Assembly: GCA_015478765.1 (NCBI GenBank)
Contig: JADMKR010000036.1
Location: forward strand, 1-7,107
DNA: 7,107 nucleotides
Source: Flavobacterium sp.
GTDB lineage: Bacteria; Bacteroidota; Bacteroidia; Flavobacteriales; Flavobacteriaceae
Direction: 5' to 3'
Position numbers and translations under genes: made by a program. The notes under the pieces are model-generated. The model had not been told where the DNA came from. It saw only the letters and a list, made by a program, of their open reading frames with translations, and did no database searches. Shown in pieces: positions 1 through 6,453 of this stretch (positions within the stretch are counted from its first letter, which is position 1; the number at the start of each line of letters is the position of its first letter).

Positions 1-795
1 CAATGGCTTGCCGACAACCGCGAGTCGATCGAAAATCCCGCCGATGGCCGTGAAGCGGTACTCTCGAAGGTAGGTCCTGTTCTTTATGAGAAAATGTTTC
101 GCCACTACACAAAGAAGCAGTGGGATAAATATCCGGAAGAACTCCATGCTTCAGTACTGGAACGAATTCCTGTCAGAACTAATTTTGACGACCGATACTT
201 TTCCGATAAATATCAGGCACTTCCCACGGGAGGTTACACCCAATTGTTCGAGAAGATTTTGGATCACCCGAATATCGAAGTGAGGTTGAACACCGACTTT
301 TTTGATGTGCGAGATGCTGTCAATGGTTACGAAAAATTGTTTTATACCGGACCCATAGACCGCTACTTCGACTTTTGCCACAGTCTCGATGAGAAACTTG
401 AGTATCGTTCTATCAACTTTGTTTCGGAAACTTTTGAGGGTGAATATTTTCAGGAGAATTCGGTCGTAAATTACCCCGGAACTGAAGTAGATTTCACAAG
501 GATAATCGAATACAAACATTTTGGAAACCAACAAAGTAATAAATCAACCGTGGTTCGGGAATATACCGTTGATGACGGCGAACCTTATTATCCGGTGCCA
601 AATAGCCGAAATCAGGAGATTTACGATAAGTACAAAGCAGAAGCAGAACGGCTGTCAAAGGTGTATTTTGTAGGGCGACTGGCGAACTATAAATATTTCA
701 ATATGGATCAGGCATTTAAGAACGCATTAGAGTTGTTCAAAGAGCTTCAGGCAAAGGAGACCATGCAATCGACAACAGACGCAATTTCCTCGTAA
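1..795 (+). CDS. glf: UDP-galactopyranose mutase, 3' part (5' end outside window)
   Basis: The reading frame is open from base 1, giving 264 visible residues. The enzyme is a cytoplasmic flavoprotein that interconverts UDP-galactopyranose and UDP-galactofuranose, the precursor of galactofuranose in surface glycans. Visible hallmarks are the HYTKKQW stretch ending at visible residue 41 (uridine-binding region of the family), IPVR at 56-59, the YFSDKYQALPTGGYT block just after it, YTGPIDRYFD, an LEYRSI motif with an arginine at 136 that matches a conserved phosphate-binding arginine position, NYPGTEVDFTR, and the C-terminal FAD-side block VGRLANYKYFNMDQ. Bacterial family members are about 365-390 residues, so roughly 110-125 N-terminal residues, including the GxGxxG dinucleotide fold, lie upstream. 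The first internal ATG (94) is not the start, because homologous sequence continues before it. The 3' end is intact (TAA 793-795). A SET-domain gene follows after 17 nt, suggesting co-transcription. Confidence 0.95.
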   Translation, partial: QWLADNRESIENPADGREAVLSKVGPVLYEKMFRHYTKKQWDKYPEELHASVLERIPVRTNFDDRYFSDKYQALPTGGYTQLFEKILDHPNIEVRLNTDFFDVRDAVNGYEKLFYTGPIDRYFDFCHSLDEKLEYRSINFVSETFEGEYFQENSVVNYPGTEVDFTRIIEYKHFGNQQSNKSTVVREYTVDDGEPYYPVPNSRNQEIYDKYKAEAERLSKVYFVGRLANYKYFNMDQAFKNALELFKELQAKETMQSTTDAISS

Positions 796-812
796 ATTAT
801 TACCTTAGAACT

Positions 813-1418
813 ATGATACATCCCGATACGGAAATACGGTTTATCGATCAAATCGTCGGATATGGCGTTGTGGCAACGAAGTTGATTCCAAAAGGAACGA
901 TAACGTGGGTTCAGGATGAACTCGACAGCGTCTATACCGACCAGCAGGTGGCGTCCTTCTCACCACTTATGAGGCAGCACTTCGAGACGTATTGCTTTAC
1001 AAATGGTCAGGGACTAAAAGTTCTTTGTTGGGATATTGCCAAATATGTCAATCATAGTTTTAGACCAAGTTGCTTTACGACTGCCTACGATTTCGAAATT
1101 GCCATACGTGACATACAACCAGGCGAACAGCTCACCGATGATTACGGTTATCTCAATCTCGACGAGCCTTTTGAGCCGGTCGACGAAGGTTGCGAACGTA
1201 AAATTGTCTTTCCAGACGATTTGCTGAATTTCCACCACACCTGGGACGCTATGCTCCACGAGGTAATCCCATCGATTTTTCGGCAGCCTCAACCCCTGAA
1301 ACCATATATATCGAAAGCGACGTGGAGCGATGTTAGCCGATTGCGAAAAAATCCGAATGAAATGAGAACGGTTCTGAATTGTTATTATAAAAAACTAGGA
1401 AAGGTTTCAACGCAGTAA
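813..1418 (+). CDS. SET-domain protein (putative protein-lysine methyltransferase)
   Basis: This 201-residue protein has the main SET signatures in order: a GYG at 16-18 followed by KLIPKGT (SAM-binding GxG region), YVNHSFRPSC at 78-87 with the NHS triad at 80-82, and IRDIQPGEQLTDDYG at 98-112, ending with the catalytic-region tyrosine Y111. SET enzymes transfer methyl groups from S-adenosylmethionine to lysine side chains of proteins; the substrate here is unknown. The cysteine cluster that often follows the core (post-SET) is not formed: after LNLDEPFEP only C127 is present. The C-terminal 75 residues look like a helical extension with a basic end. No signal peptide or membrane segment is seen, so it is probably cytoplasmic. 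The start ATG at 813 places the GYG motif at the usual distance from the N-terminus. It lies 17 nt after glf, and its stop touches the stop of the opposing gene. Family is confident; activity is inferred. Confidence 0.85.
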   Translation: MIHPDTEIRFIDQIVGYGVVATKLIPKGTITWVQDELDSVYTDQQVASFSPLMRQHFETYCFTNGQGLKVLCWDIAKYVNHSFRPSCFTTAYDFEIAIRDIQPGEQLTDDYGYLNLDEPFEPVDEGCERKIVFPDDLLNFHHTWDAMLHEVIPSIFRQPQPLKPYISKATWSDVSRLRKNPNEMRTVLNCYYKKLGKVSTQ

Positions 1419-1862
1419 TTAGTAGGCCGCGTACAATTTATAGATCGCAATGGCACTGAAGGCAAAGATGATATGTGCAACGAATAGTTGGGTGTAATAC
1501 TCCACGAAGTTGACGCGCGGCGCTTTTGGCGCGAACTTGAATATTAACCGCCATCCAATAATTCCTATCGCGCCACTTGCAAAGCCCAGAACTGCCGCGG
1601 CAAACCACGTCGGGTCAAAGTAGGCGCCTTGGAAAAGCAGATGATAACCGATTATGAATAACAAACCTATAAAATAATGAATGCCCCAAGCGGTAACTTG
1701 TTCCTGGGTTTCGGTGCGTAAAATATTCGCAGAACCTATAATCTTAGTGAGTAAAATCGGCTCGCGGAATTGCTTCTTGCGAATATCCGACAAAATGAAA
1801 CTAAATAAGGTCATCAATGTAGTTGCCGCGATGGCCGTTAGAATTACGACGAGAATTTCCAT
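1419..1862 (-). CDS. Small four-helix membrane protein, function unknown
   Basis: I do not recognise this 147-residue protein. Hydrophobicity read by eye gives four membrane segments, at about residues 3-25, 58-77, 84-108 and 123-144. The loop between helices 1 and 2 (about 26-57) is hydrophilic, with a basic start (DIRKKQFREP), which favours placing it on the cytoplasmic side. Another basic patch, KFAPKAPR, lies between helices 3 and 4, also consistent with the cytoplasm under the positive-inside rule. Helix 3 is rich in small residues (GFASGAIGIIGW), which suggests tight helix packing. No enzymatic motif is visible. The gene is monocistronic in this window, transcribed away from the lipoprotein/mgtC pair and towards the SET gene. 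A -7 promoter element sits 23-30 bases before its ATG. The hydrophobic pattern and sensible start make a real gene likely; the function is open. Confidence 0.8.
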   Translation of the reverse strand: MEILVVILTAIAATTLMTLFSFILSDIRKKQFREPILLTKIIGSANILRTETQEQVTAWGIHYFIGLLFIIGYHLLFQGAYFDPTWFAAAVLGFASGAIGIIGWRLIFKFAPKAPRVNFVEYYTQLFVAHIIFAFSAIAIYKLYAAY

Positions 1863-2025
1863 AATTATTTTATTGCAAGAAAACCAAATCTACAATATTA
1901 ACCTTATATAATTCGTGTTCTACGTTACATGATAAATGTCTGCAAATGATACAATGCAACATTCATATTATATAAACAAAAGAAAGACCTGTTTTGCTAT
2001 TTTCATAGTTCAACAATTTAAAACC
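1863..2025. other. AT-rich divergent intergenic region
   Basis: These 163 bases separate the minus-strand membrane gene from the lipoprotein gene and should hold promoters for both directions. Only the leftward gene has a recognisable -7 box (1885-1892). For the rightward gene the best candidate is TATTTTCA (1998-2005), which matches TAnnTTTG at only part of its positions, so I do not call it. I see no strong hairpin or long repeat. An in-frame ATG at 1936 could extend the lipoprotein by 30 residues, but it would bury the signal peptide. Confidence 0.5.
1885..1892 (-). promoter_or_regulatory. Bacteroidota -7 promoter element for the membrane-protein gene
   Basis: Read on the minus strand the site is TAGATTTG, a full match to the Bacteroidota primary sigma factor element TAnnTTTG. 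It would place transcription start near base 1878-1881 and give a leader of roughly 16-20 nt before the ATG at 1862, plausible for this phylum. No TTG is found at the usual -33 distance, which lowers confidence. Confidence 0.4.
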
Positions 2026-2214
2026 ATGGCCAATCCCTTCCGATATTTTCTGCTATTCTCATTGCTATTTTTTTCTTGCAAAGAGGACGTACAGTCACAA
2101 AAAAACGATATCTACGAAATTGAAGCTGATAATGCCGATGTAAACCAACCCGAGATCATCGCCGACACCATATCACCAATAAAAACTCAAATCGAAGAAA
2201 CCAAAATAAAATAA
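2026..2214 (+). CDS. Small lipoprotein upstream of MgtC-like gene
   Basis: I choose the ATG at 2026, giving 62 residues. The N-terminus is then a compact lipoprotein signal: R6 as the positive charge, a hydrophobic core YFLLFSLLFF, and a lipobox FFSC with C18 as the lipidated residue. An upstream in-frame ATG at 1936 would add 30 residues before the signal and is less likely. The mature part is only about 45 residues, acidic and probably unstructured (many D, E, N, Q and P), with no domain I recognise. The residues right after the cysteine are K-E-D, resembling the K-(D/E)2 signal known to send lipoproteins to the cell surface in Capnocytophaga, although one position closer to the cysteine. 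The stop is 1 nt before the ATG of the MgtC-family gene, so the two are almost certainly translated from one mRNA. The role is unknown. Confidence 0.75.
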   Translation: MANPFRYFLLFSLLFFSCKEDVQSQKNDIYEIEADNADVNQPEIIADTISPIKTQIEETKIK

Positions 2215-2215
2215 A

Positions 2216-2884
2216 ATGCTTGACTGGAACGAAATTTTGCTGCGGCTCTTTCTGGCTGCGATATTCGGCGCTGCCGTAGGAATTGAACGCGAAAGAAAAG
2301 ATTGGGCAGCAGGCATGCGGACGCATATGATGGTATGTGTGGGATCGGCACTTACAATGATGGTGTCGTCGTTTGGATTTTCCGATGTCCTTGGATCTGA
2401 ATATGTCGAACTTGATCCGTCCCGCGTCGCAGCTCAGGTAATCAGCGGCATTGGTTTTCTTGGCGCGGGAACCATCTTGTTTTTGAAACCGGCCACCATT
2501 AAAGGACTTACAACTGCATCTGGCCTTTGGACCATCGCCGGAATTGGTTTGGCCACAGGCGGCGGAATGTATTTCGCAGCGGGCGCCGCCACGGTAATTG
2601 CACTGCTGATTCTTTGGGGAATGCAGGTCGTTCAGAAGAAATTTGCATTAAAGGGTGGTGCCAAATCACTTCGTATTACGGCCGATGACCGCGCCGTGAG
2701 TTCGCAAATTCTCGAAACCCTGTGGGAATTCCCATCACTTGAAGTTACAAATTTTTCGGTCACCACCTCCGATAACGGGTTTGACGTTGATGTAGCGCTA
2801 ATTGGCATAAATAAAAAAGAAATGGCTCAGATCCTCGACAAAATCCAGGAGTTGCCTACCGTTTCCGGATTTGTCTGGAATTAA
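2216..2884 (+). CDS. MgtC/SapB family inner-membrane protein
   Basis: This 222-residue protein has the family hallmarks: an N-terminal helix leading to GIERERKDW (22-30), AGMRTHMMVCVGSAL (32-46), the core AAQVISGIGFLGAGTI (72-87), and KGLTTASGLW (96-105), followed by two hydrophobic segments (about 106-118 and 119-138). The C-terminal part (about 148-222) is soluble with an alternating strand/helix pattern, consistent with the ACT-like domain of longer MgtC proteins. In Salmonella, MgtC inhibits the F1Fo ATP synthase and supports growth in low magnesium and inside macrophages; many free-living bacteria carry relatives of unclear role, so magnesium or membrane-energy homeostasis is only an inference here. 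It starts 1 nt after a tiny lipoprotein gene, an arrangement that suggests translational coupling. The length is normal and no key motif is missing. Confidence 0.93.
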   Translation: MLDWNEILLRLFLAAIFGAAVGIERERKDWAAGMRTHMMVCVGSALTMMVSSFGFSDVLGSEYVELDPSRVAAQVISGIGFLGAGTILFLKPATIKGLTTASGLWTIAGIGLATGGGMYFAAGAATVIALLILWGMQVVQKKFALKGGAKSLRITADDRAVSSQILETLWEFPSLEVTNFSVTTSDNGFDVDVALIGINKKEMAQILDKIQELPTVSGFVWN

Positions 2885-2945
2885 TCGGAGATGATGTTTT
2901 CCATAATCTTTTGGCCATTTGTGCGGTGATGGGAATTGAGTTTTA

Positions 2946-2953
2946 TATCTTTG
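2946..2953 (+). promoter_or_regulatory. Bacteroidota -7 promoter element for the histidine kinase gene
   Basis: TATCTTTG is a full match to TAnnTTTG. It ends 17 bases before the kinase ATG at 2971, so the mRNA leader would be only about 12 nt. The closest upstream TTTG (2918-2921) is 24 nt away, longer than the usual -33/-7 spacer of about 17-23 nt. The site lies outside any gene and just ahead of a start, which supports it. Confidence 0.5.
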
Positions 2954-2970
2954 GGTAACTCCTTCATTAC

Positions 2971-4563
2971 ATGCCACAAAACTCTCTTTATAACGACGCT
3001 GAACACCAGCAACGTGACGAAGATCACTTTCGTACCGTTGCCGACAGTTCACCTGTATTACTATGGATTACCGATCCCGATGGTAAAGCGACTTTTTTCA
3101 ACAAAGGCTGGCTGGAATTCACCGGCCGAGACATTAGTGAGGAAATCGACTATGGCTGGACATCGGGAGTACACCCTGACGACAGGCTTACCGTAGTAAA
3201 TTCGTTTAGCGAGGCCATCGCGAAACACTCGGAATATTTGTGCGAATATCGGTTGCGTCGCCATGATGGGCTGTACCGATGGGTTTCGGTTAAAGGTACC
3301 CCGCGGTATTTGTCTGATGGCACTTATGCCGGTTATGTGGGCGGCTGCCTCGATGTTGATGTGCAAAAAAGATTTGCGAGCGAACTTGAGCAGCAGGTCG
3401 AGCAACGCACCAAGGCACTGCAGGATTCGCAGAACTTCCTGAAGTCGGTATTGGATACCACTCAGAACCTGATTTATATATATGACTTCGAAAAGGAACG
3501 CATTGTTTTTATTAACGGCAAGTCATTCGAAGCCACAGGTTATACACCTGAAGAATTTGAATCGGCTACTACCGACCTTTTTACACCATTGGTTCATAAA
3601 GATGATCTTGATAACTTCTATGCGCAACGAAAACAGATTCGGGAAAACTTGGGGGACGATATGGCGTCGGTGGAATTTCGACTAAAAAACAAAGACGGAT
3701 GGTCATGCCAGTTGTCGCGCGATATGGTATTTAAACGCGATCAGCACGGCCGCGCTACGCAGTATTTAGGGGTTTGTACCGACATCAGCGAAATAAAGAA
3801 TGCGAATGCGCAATTACAAAACAAGAATGATGAACTTCAACGAAGCAATGTCGAGTTGGCGTCATTCAGTTCGATTGCAAGCCATGATTTTAAAGAGCCC
3901 CTCCGGAAGATCATGATATTCAGCAAACTTGTTTTGTCGAGCGAGCGCAAAAATCTATCTGAGGAATCGGCTGGTTTTTTGGATCGTGTCATTGTAGCGG
4001 CAAACAGAATGCAACAACTCATTGACGATCTTATCAGTTATTCGAGAACCAGCAGCACCACTAAACTCGAATTTGTTTCCAGCGACCTAAATTTACTTAT
4101 CGACGACGCACTTGATGACCTGGATGAAGTAGTCAATCAGGAAAATGCGACAATCAATGTAGATGATTTGCCGGTGATGGCTGTCCACCAGTCACAGTTC
4201 CGCCAATTATTTTTGAATCTGATTGGCAATGCAGTAAAATATCGAAGGCACGACCTGCCGCCTGTCATAAATATTTCATCAGACAAGGCCACCAGGCAGG
4301 AAATTTCCGCCCTTAACGGCGATGTTCGCCAAGAGTACTGTAAAATTATTATTTCTGATAACGGGATAGGTTTCCCGGAAGAATTCAGCGATAAAATTTT
4401 CGAGCCGTTTCAACGGCTTCACGATAAGGACGAGTACTCAGGAACAGGGATCGGCCTGGCCATCTGCAGTAAAATCATGACCAACCACAAAGGTTTTATA
4501 ACCGCCCGAAGCCAAAAAGGCCACGGTAGTACTTTCACCGTTTATGTTCCCTGGATTAACTAG
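2971..4563 (+). CDS. Soluble PAS-PAS sensor histidine kinase
   Basis: This 530-residue protein contains two PAS domains with PAC ends (about 17-133 and 152-275; the first has DPDGKATFFNKGWLEFTG and a RHDGLYRWV strand, the second GYTPEEF and KNKDGW), short coiled coils after each (134-158 and 274-300), a HisKA dimerisation domain with phospho-acceptor H305 in ASHDFKEPL, and an HATPase domain. The ATP-binding motifs are complete: N-box FLNLIGNAVKY (414-424), G1 DNGIGF (463-468), F-box FEPF (477-480) and G2 GTGIGLAI (491-498). There is no membrane segment or signal peptide, so it senses a cytoplasmic cue; PAS ligands can be haem, flavin, small molecules or oxygen, but no diagnostic ligand residue is evident. 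There is no receiver domain and no response regulator in the window, so its partner is elsewhere. It has its own -7 box, and a dehydrogenase cluster starts 162 nt downstream in the same direction. Confidence 0.95.
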   Translation: MPQNSLYNDAEHQQRDEDHFRTVADSSPVLLWITDPDGKATFFNKGWLEFTGRDISEEIDYGWTSGVHPDDRLTVVNSFSEAIAKHSEYLCEYRLRRHDGLYRWVSVKGTPRYLSDGTYAGYVGGCLDVDVQKRFASELEQQVEQRTKALQDSQNFLKSVLDTTQNLIYIYDFEKERIVFINGKSFEATGYTPEEFESATTDLFTPLVHKDDLDNFYAQRKQIRENLGDDMASVEFRLKNKDGWSCQLSRDMVFKRDQHGRATQYLGVCTDISEIKNANAQLQNKNDELQRSNVELASFSSIASHDFKEPLRKIMIFSKLVLSSERKNLSEESAGFLDRVIVAANRMQQLIDDLISYSRTSSTTKLEFVSSDLNLLIDDALDDLDEVVNQENATINVDDLPVMAVHQSQFRQLFLNLIGNAVKYRRHDLPPVINISSDKATRQEISALNGDVRQEYCKIIISDNGIGFPEEFSDKIFEPFQRLHDKDEYSGTGIGLAICSKIMTNHKGFITARSQKGHGSTFTVYVPWIN

Positions 4564-4725
4564 TTCATGCAGTAAATTTCACTTCCCAAAAGGTTTATAA
4601 AGTAACGTTAAATAACCGCACCACCCGCGAGCTTTTTGTAACTTTAAGATTGTCGGCAGGTTATCCAATCCGATTACCGGTCGGCAACCACTACGTCTAA
4701 TTTTAAACTGAAAGGAGAAATTATT
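4564..4725 (+). promoter_or_regulatory. Leader and probable promoter region of the dehydrogenase cluster
   Basis: These 162 bases separate the kinase from the dehydrogenase. Two near-matches to the -7 element occur, TAACTTTA (4639-4646) and TAATTTTA (4698-4705), each one base off TAnnTTTG and without a well-placed -33 TTG. The 7-mer GTCGGCA is repeated at 4652-4658 and 4680-4686, and an imperfect inverted repeat (GGTTATC 4659-4665, GATTACC 4672-4678, one T-T mismatch) lies between the copies. These might form an operator. No convincing terminator hairpin for the kinase gene is seen. The promoter assignment is inference. Confidence 0.3.
4711..4717 (+). promoter_or_regulatory. Strong Shine-Dalgarno site of the zinc dehydrogenase gene
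   Basis: AAAGGAG lies 8 nt before the ATG at 4726, the classical spacing. It is the only clear Shine-Dalgarno sequence before any gene in the window and fixes the start at 4726 rather than at the in-frame ATG at 4735. Confidence 0.7.
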
Positions 4726-5883
4726 ATGTTAGCAATGAACTATCGCGGACCATTTCGTATCCGCGCCGATCACGACAGACCATTTCCAGAAATTGAGCAT
4801 CCAGGCGATGCAATTGTTAGAGTCCTGCGTAGCTGCATCTGTGGATCAGATTTGCATCTTTATCACGGACTGGTTCCCGATACCCGCGTGGGTTCAACCT
4901 TCGGCCATGAATTCGTAGGCGAGATCGTCGAAGTGGGCTCGGATGTACAAAAAGTAAAAGTTGGCGATAAGGTGATGGTCCCTTTTAATATCGCCTGCGG
5001 AAAATGTGCATTCTGTAAACAGGAATTATATGGCAATTGCCATGAATCAAATCCGGAAGCTACAGCCGTTGGAGGCATTTTTGGCTATTCACACACAGCC
5101 GGTGGTTACCATGGTGGACAGGCAGAATATGTGCGAGTTCCGTATGCAGATGTAGGTCCGACGATCATCCCCGACTGGATGGATCCCGATGACGCAGTTC
5201 TTTTGACCGATGTAGTACCCACAGGCTACCAGGCAGCAGAAATGGGCGGAATACAGAAAGGCGATACCGTAGTGGTTTTTGGCGCCGGGCCGATAGGGAT
5301 CATGGCAGCCAAATGCGCTTGGTTATTTGGAGCAGGTCGGGTTATTGTCATCGACCAATTGGACTACCGACTGGAATTTGCCGAAAAGTTCGCACAATGT
5401 GAGGTACACAATTTCAAAGAATTGGAAGACCCTGTTGTTTTTATAAAGAAAACTACCGACTCACTAGGTGCTGATGTATGTATTGATGCAGTTGGATGTG
5501 AAGCCGCCGGCGATATGATGAATACCATTATGGGAAGGAAACTATTATTACAGGGAGGTTCGACTACGGCGCTACATTGGGCAATCAACTCTGTAAAGAA
5601 AGGCGGAATTGTATCGATTGTGGGCGTGTACGGCCCAATAGATGCTTTGGTTCCGATCGGTAATGTCGTCAATAAAGGAATTACGATCCGAGCCAATCAA
5701 GCCTCAGTGAAAAGACTGTTGCCGAGATTGATAGATCATGTGAAATCTGGCATTTTAAATCCAAAAGAACTCATCACGCATCGAATACCGTTGGAAGAAG
5801 TGGCCGAAGGATATCATATTTTCTCGCGAAAACTTGATAATTGCATTAAGCCGGTACTAATTCCGCCATCGGTTACATCCTAA
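4726..5883 (+). CDS. Zinc-dependent alcohol dehydrogenase, formaldehyde-dehydrogenase-like branch
   Basis: This 385-residue medium-chain dehydrogenase has an intact active site: C39 in CICGSDLH, the GHE motif with H61 and E62, and D162 in LTDVVPTGY, matching the Cys-His-Asp catalytic zinc set of glutathione-independent formaldehyde dehydrogenases. The structural zinc lobe is complete with C91, C94, C97 and C105. The Rossmann motif GAGPIG is at 186-191, and D210 at the end of the second strand points to NAD+ rather than NADP+. GGYHGGQAEYVRVP and the later GGIVSIVGVYG also fit this branch. The expected reaction is NAD-dependent oxidation of a small alcohol or aldehyde in the cytoplasm; the true substrate cannot be read from sequence, and many relatives are labelled only 'zinc-dependent alcohol dehydrogenase'. 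A strong AAAGGAG precedes the start. It is the first gene of a co-directional group with the next two genes. Confidence 0.93.
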   Translation: MLAMNYRGPFRIRADHDRPFPEIEHPGDAIVRVLRSCICGSDLHLYHGLVPDTRVGSTFGHEFVGEIVEVGSDVQKVKVGDKVMVPFNIACGKCAFCKQELYGNCHESNPEATAVGGIFGYSHTAGGYHGGQAEYVRVPYADVGPTIIPDWMDPDDAVLLTDVVPTGYQAAEMGGIQKGDTVVVFGAGPIGIMAAKCAWLFGAGRVIVIDQLDYRLEFAEKFAQCEVHNFKELEDPVVFIKKTTDSLGADVCIDAVGCEAAGDMMNTIMGRKLLLQGGSTTALHWAINSVKKGGIVSIVGVYGPIDALVPIGNVVNKGITIRANQASVKRLLPRLIDHVKSGILNPKELITHRIPLEEVAEGYHIFSRKLDNCIKPVLIPPSVTS

Positions 5884-5910
5884 TAGAATTAATAATTTAA
5901 ATACCGAGTT

Positions 5911-6453
5911 ATGATAACAGATGAAACAAACCCGTCTGAATTTAAAAATATCAGAGGTGGCGACCATAGCCACATTAAAGGCTGGGGCATCGACGCTGAT
6001 CCAAATAACGATCCTACATATCCGATGAAGAAACGAACCGATGTGGAAATTGAAGGTTATACTTGGAACCGGCCGCCTTTACAGGAAAAAAACGTTGAAA
6101 TATTACGATCAGTAGAAAGGTTCAATGACACTGCTGCTTTCGGGACTTCAGTTCCCCCATCGGGTCTGAGTGGCGCCATCAGGCGGCAGGCGTACAAATA
6201 CAGCGAATCCAGTTATGGACGCTGGCTGCCTCTGGTACTCGCCGACCGAATTAATGTTTTTGAAGGTTTATTTGACGATCTTATGAAAGGCTACGTTCCC
6301 AATACTTTCGCCGAGCGCGGCTGGGCTGCCGAGTGGAAGCATAATCGGACAAGCTTTGTAACTAAAATTGCAGTCACTGCGGCTGTAGCGACAGTAATCA
6401 CGGCCTTTTTGATACAAAAAAAGAAAAAGAAAAGGATGTACTCGGTCCACTAA
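5911..6453 (+). CDS. Tail-anchored protein of unknown function between two dehydrogenases
   Basis: This 180-residue protein has three parts. The N-terminal third (1-60) is polar and ordered-looking, with GWGIDADPNNDPTYPM, GYTWNRPP and several aspartates and prolines. The middle (61-148) has a helical, tryptophan- and tyrosine-bearing region with SGAIRRQAYKYSE, RWLPLVLADRINVFEGLFDDL, VPNTFAERGWAAEWKHNR. A single membrane helix follows at about 149-168, then a basic tail KKKKKR. There is no signal peptide, so the body most likely stays in the cytoplasm and is anchored by the C-terminus, although basic residues on both sides of the helix leave topology uncertain. I do not recognise a named domain; the motif-dense body suggests a conserved family rather than a chance frame. 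It starts 27 nt after the dehydrogenase and ends 67 nt before the short-chain dehydrogenase, so shared transcription is likely. No catalytic motif is visible. Confidence 0.8.
   Translation: MITDETNPSEFKNIRGGDHSHIKGWGIDADPNNDPTYPMKKRTDVEIEGYTWNRPPLQEKNVEILRSVERFNDTAAFGTSVPPSGLSGAIRRQAYKYSESSYGRWLPLVLADRINVFEGLFDDLMKGYVPNTFAERGWAAEWKHNRTSFVTKIAVTAAVATVITAFLIQKKKKKRMYSVH

Noticed and set aside
151..534. Minus-strand open frame of 127 codons inside glf
   Set aside because: It is a shadow of a strongly conserved mutase frame, and its product shows no recognisable motif.
1510..1540. GC-rich repeat (GGCGC TTTT GGCGC) resembling a hairpin
   Set aside because: It is mainly a direct repeat inside the membrane-protein coding region and has no following T-run in the right place for a terminator.
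1936..2025. Longer start for the lipoprotein at ATG 1936
   Set aside because: It would put 30 polar and basic residues before a well-formed lipoprotein signal; the ATG at 2026 gives a normal signal peptide.
2798..3052. Minus-strand frame across the mgtC-like/kinase junction
   Set aside because: It overlaps both confident genes and the kinase promoter region, and the product is basic with no domain-like pattern.
5364..5696. Minus-strand frame of 110 codons within the zinc dehydrogenase
   Set aside because: It is a shadow of the Rossmann region; the plus-strand motifs are complete and uninterrupted.
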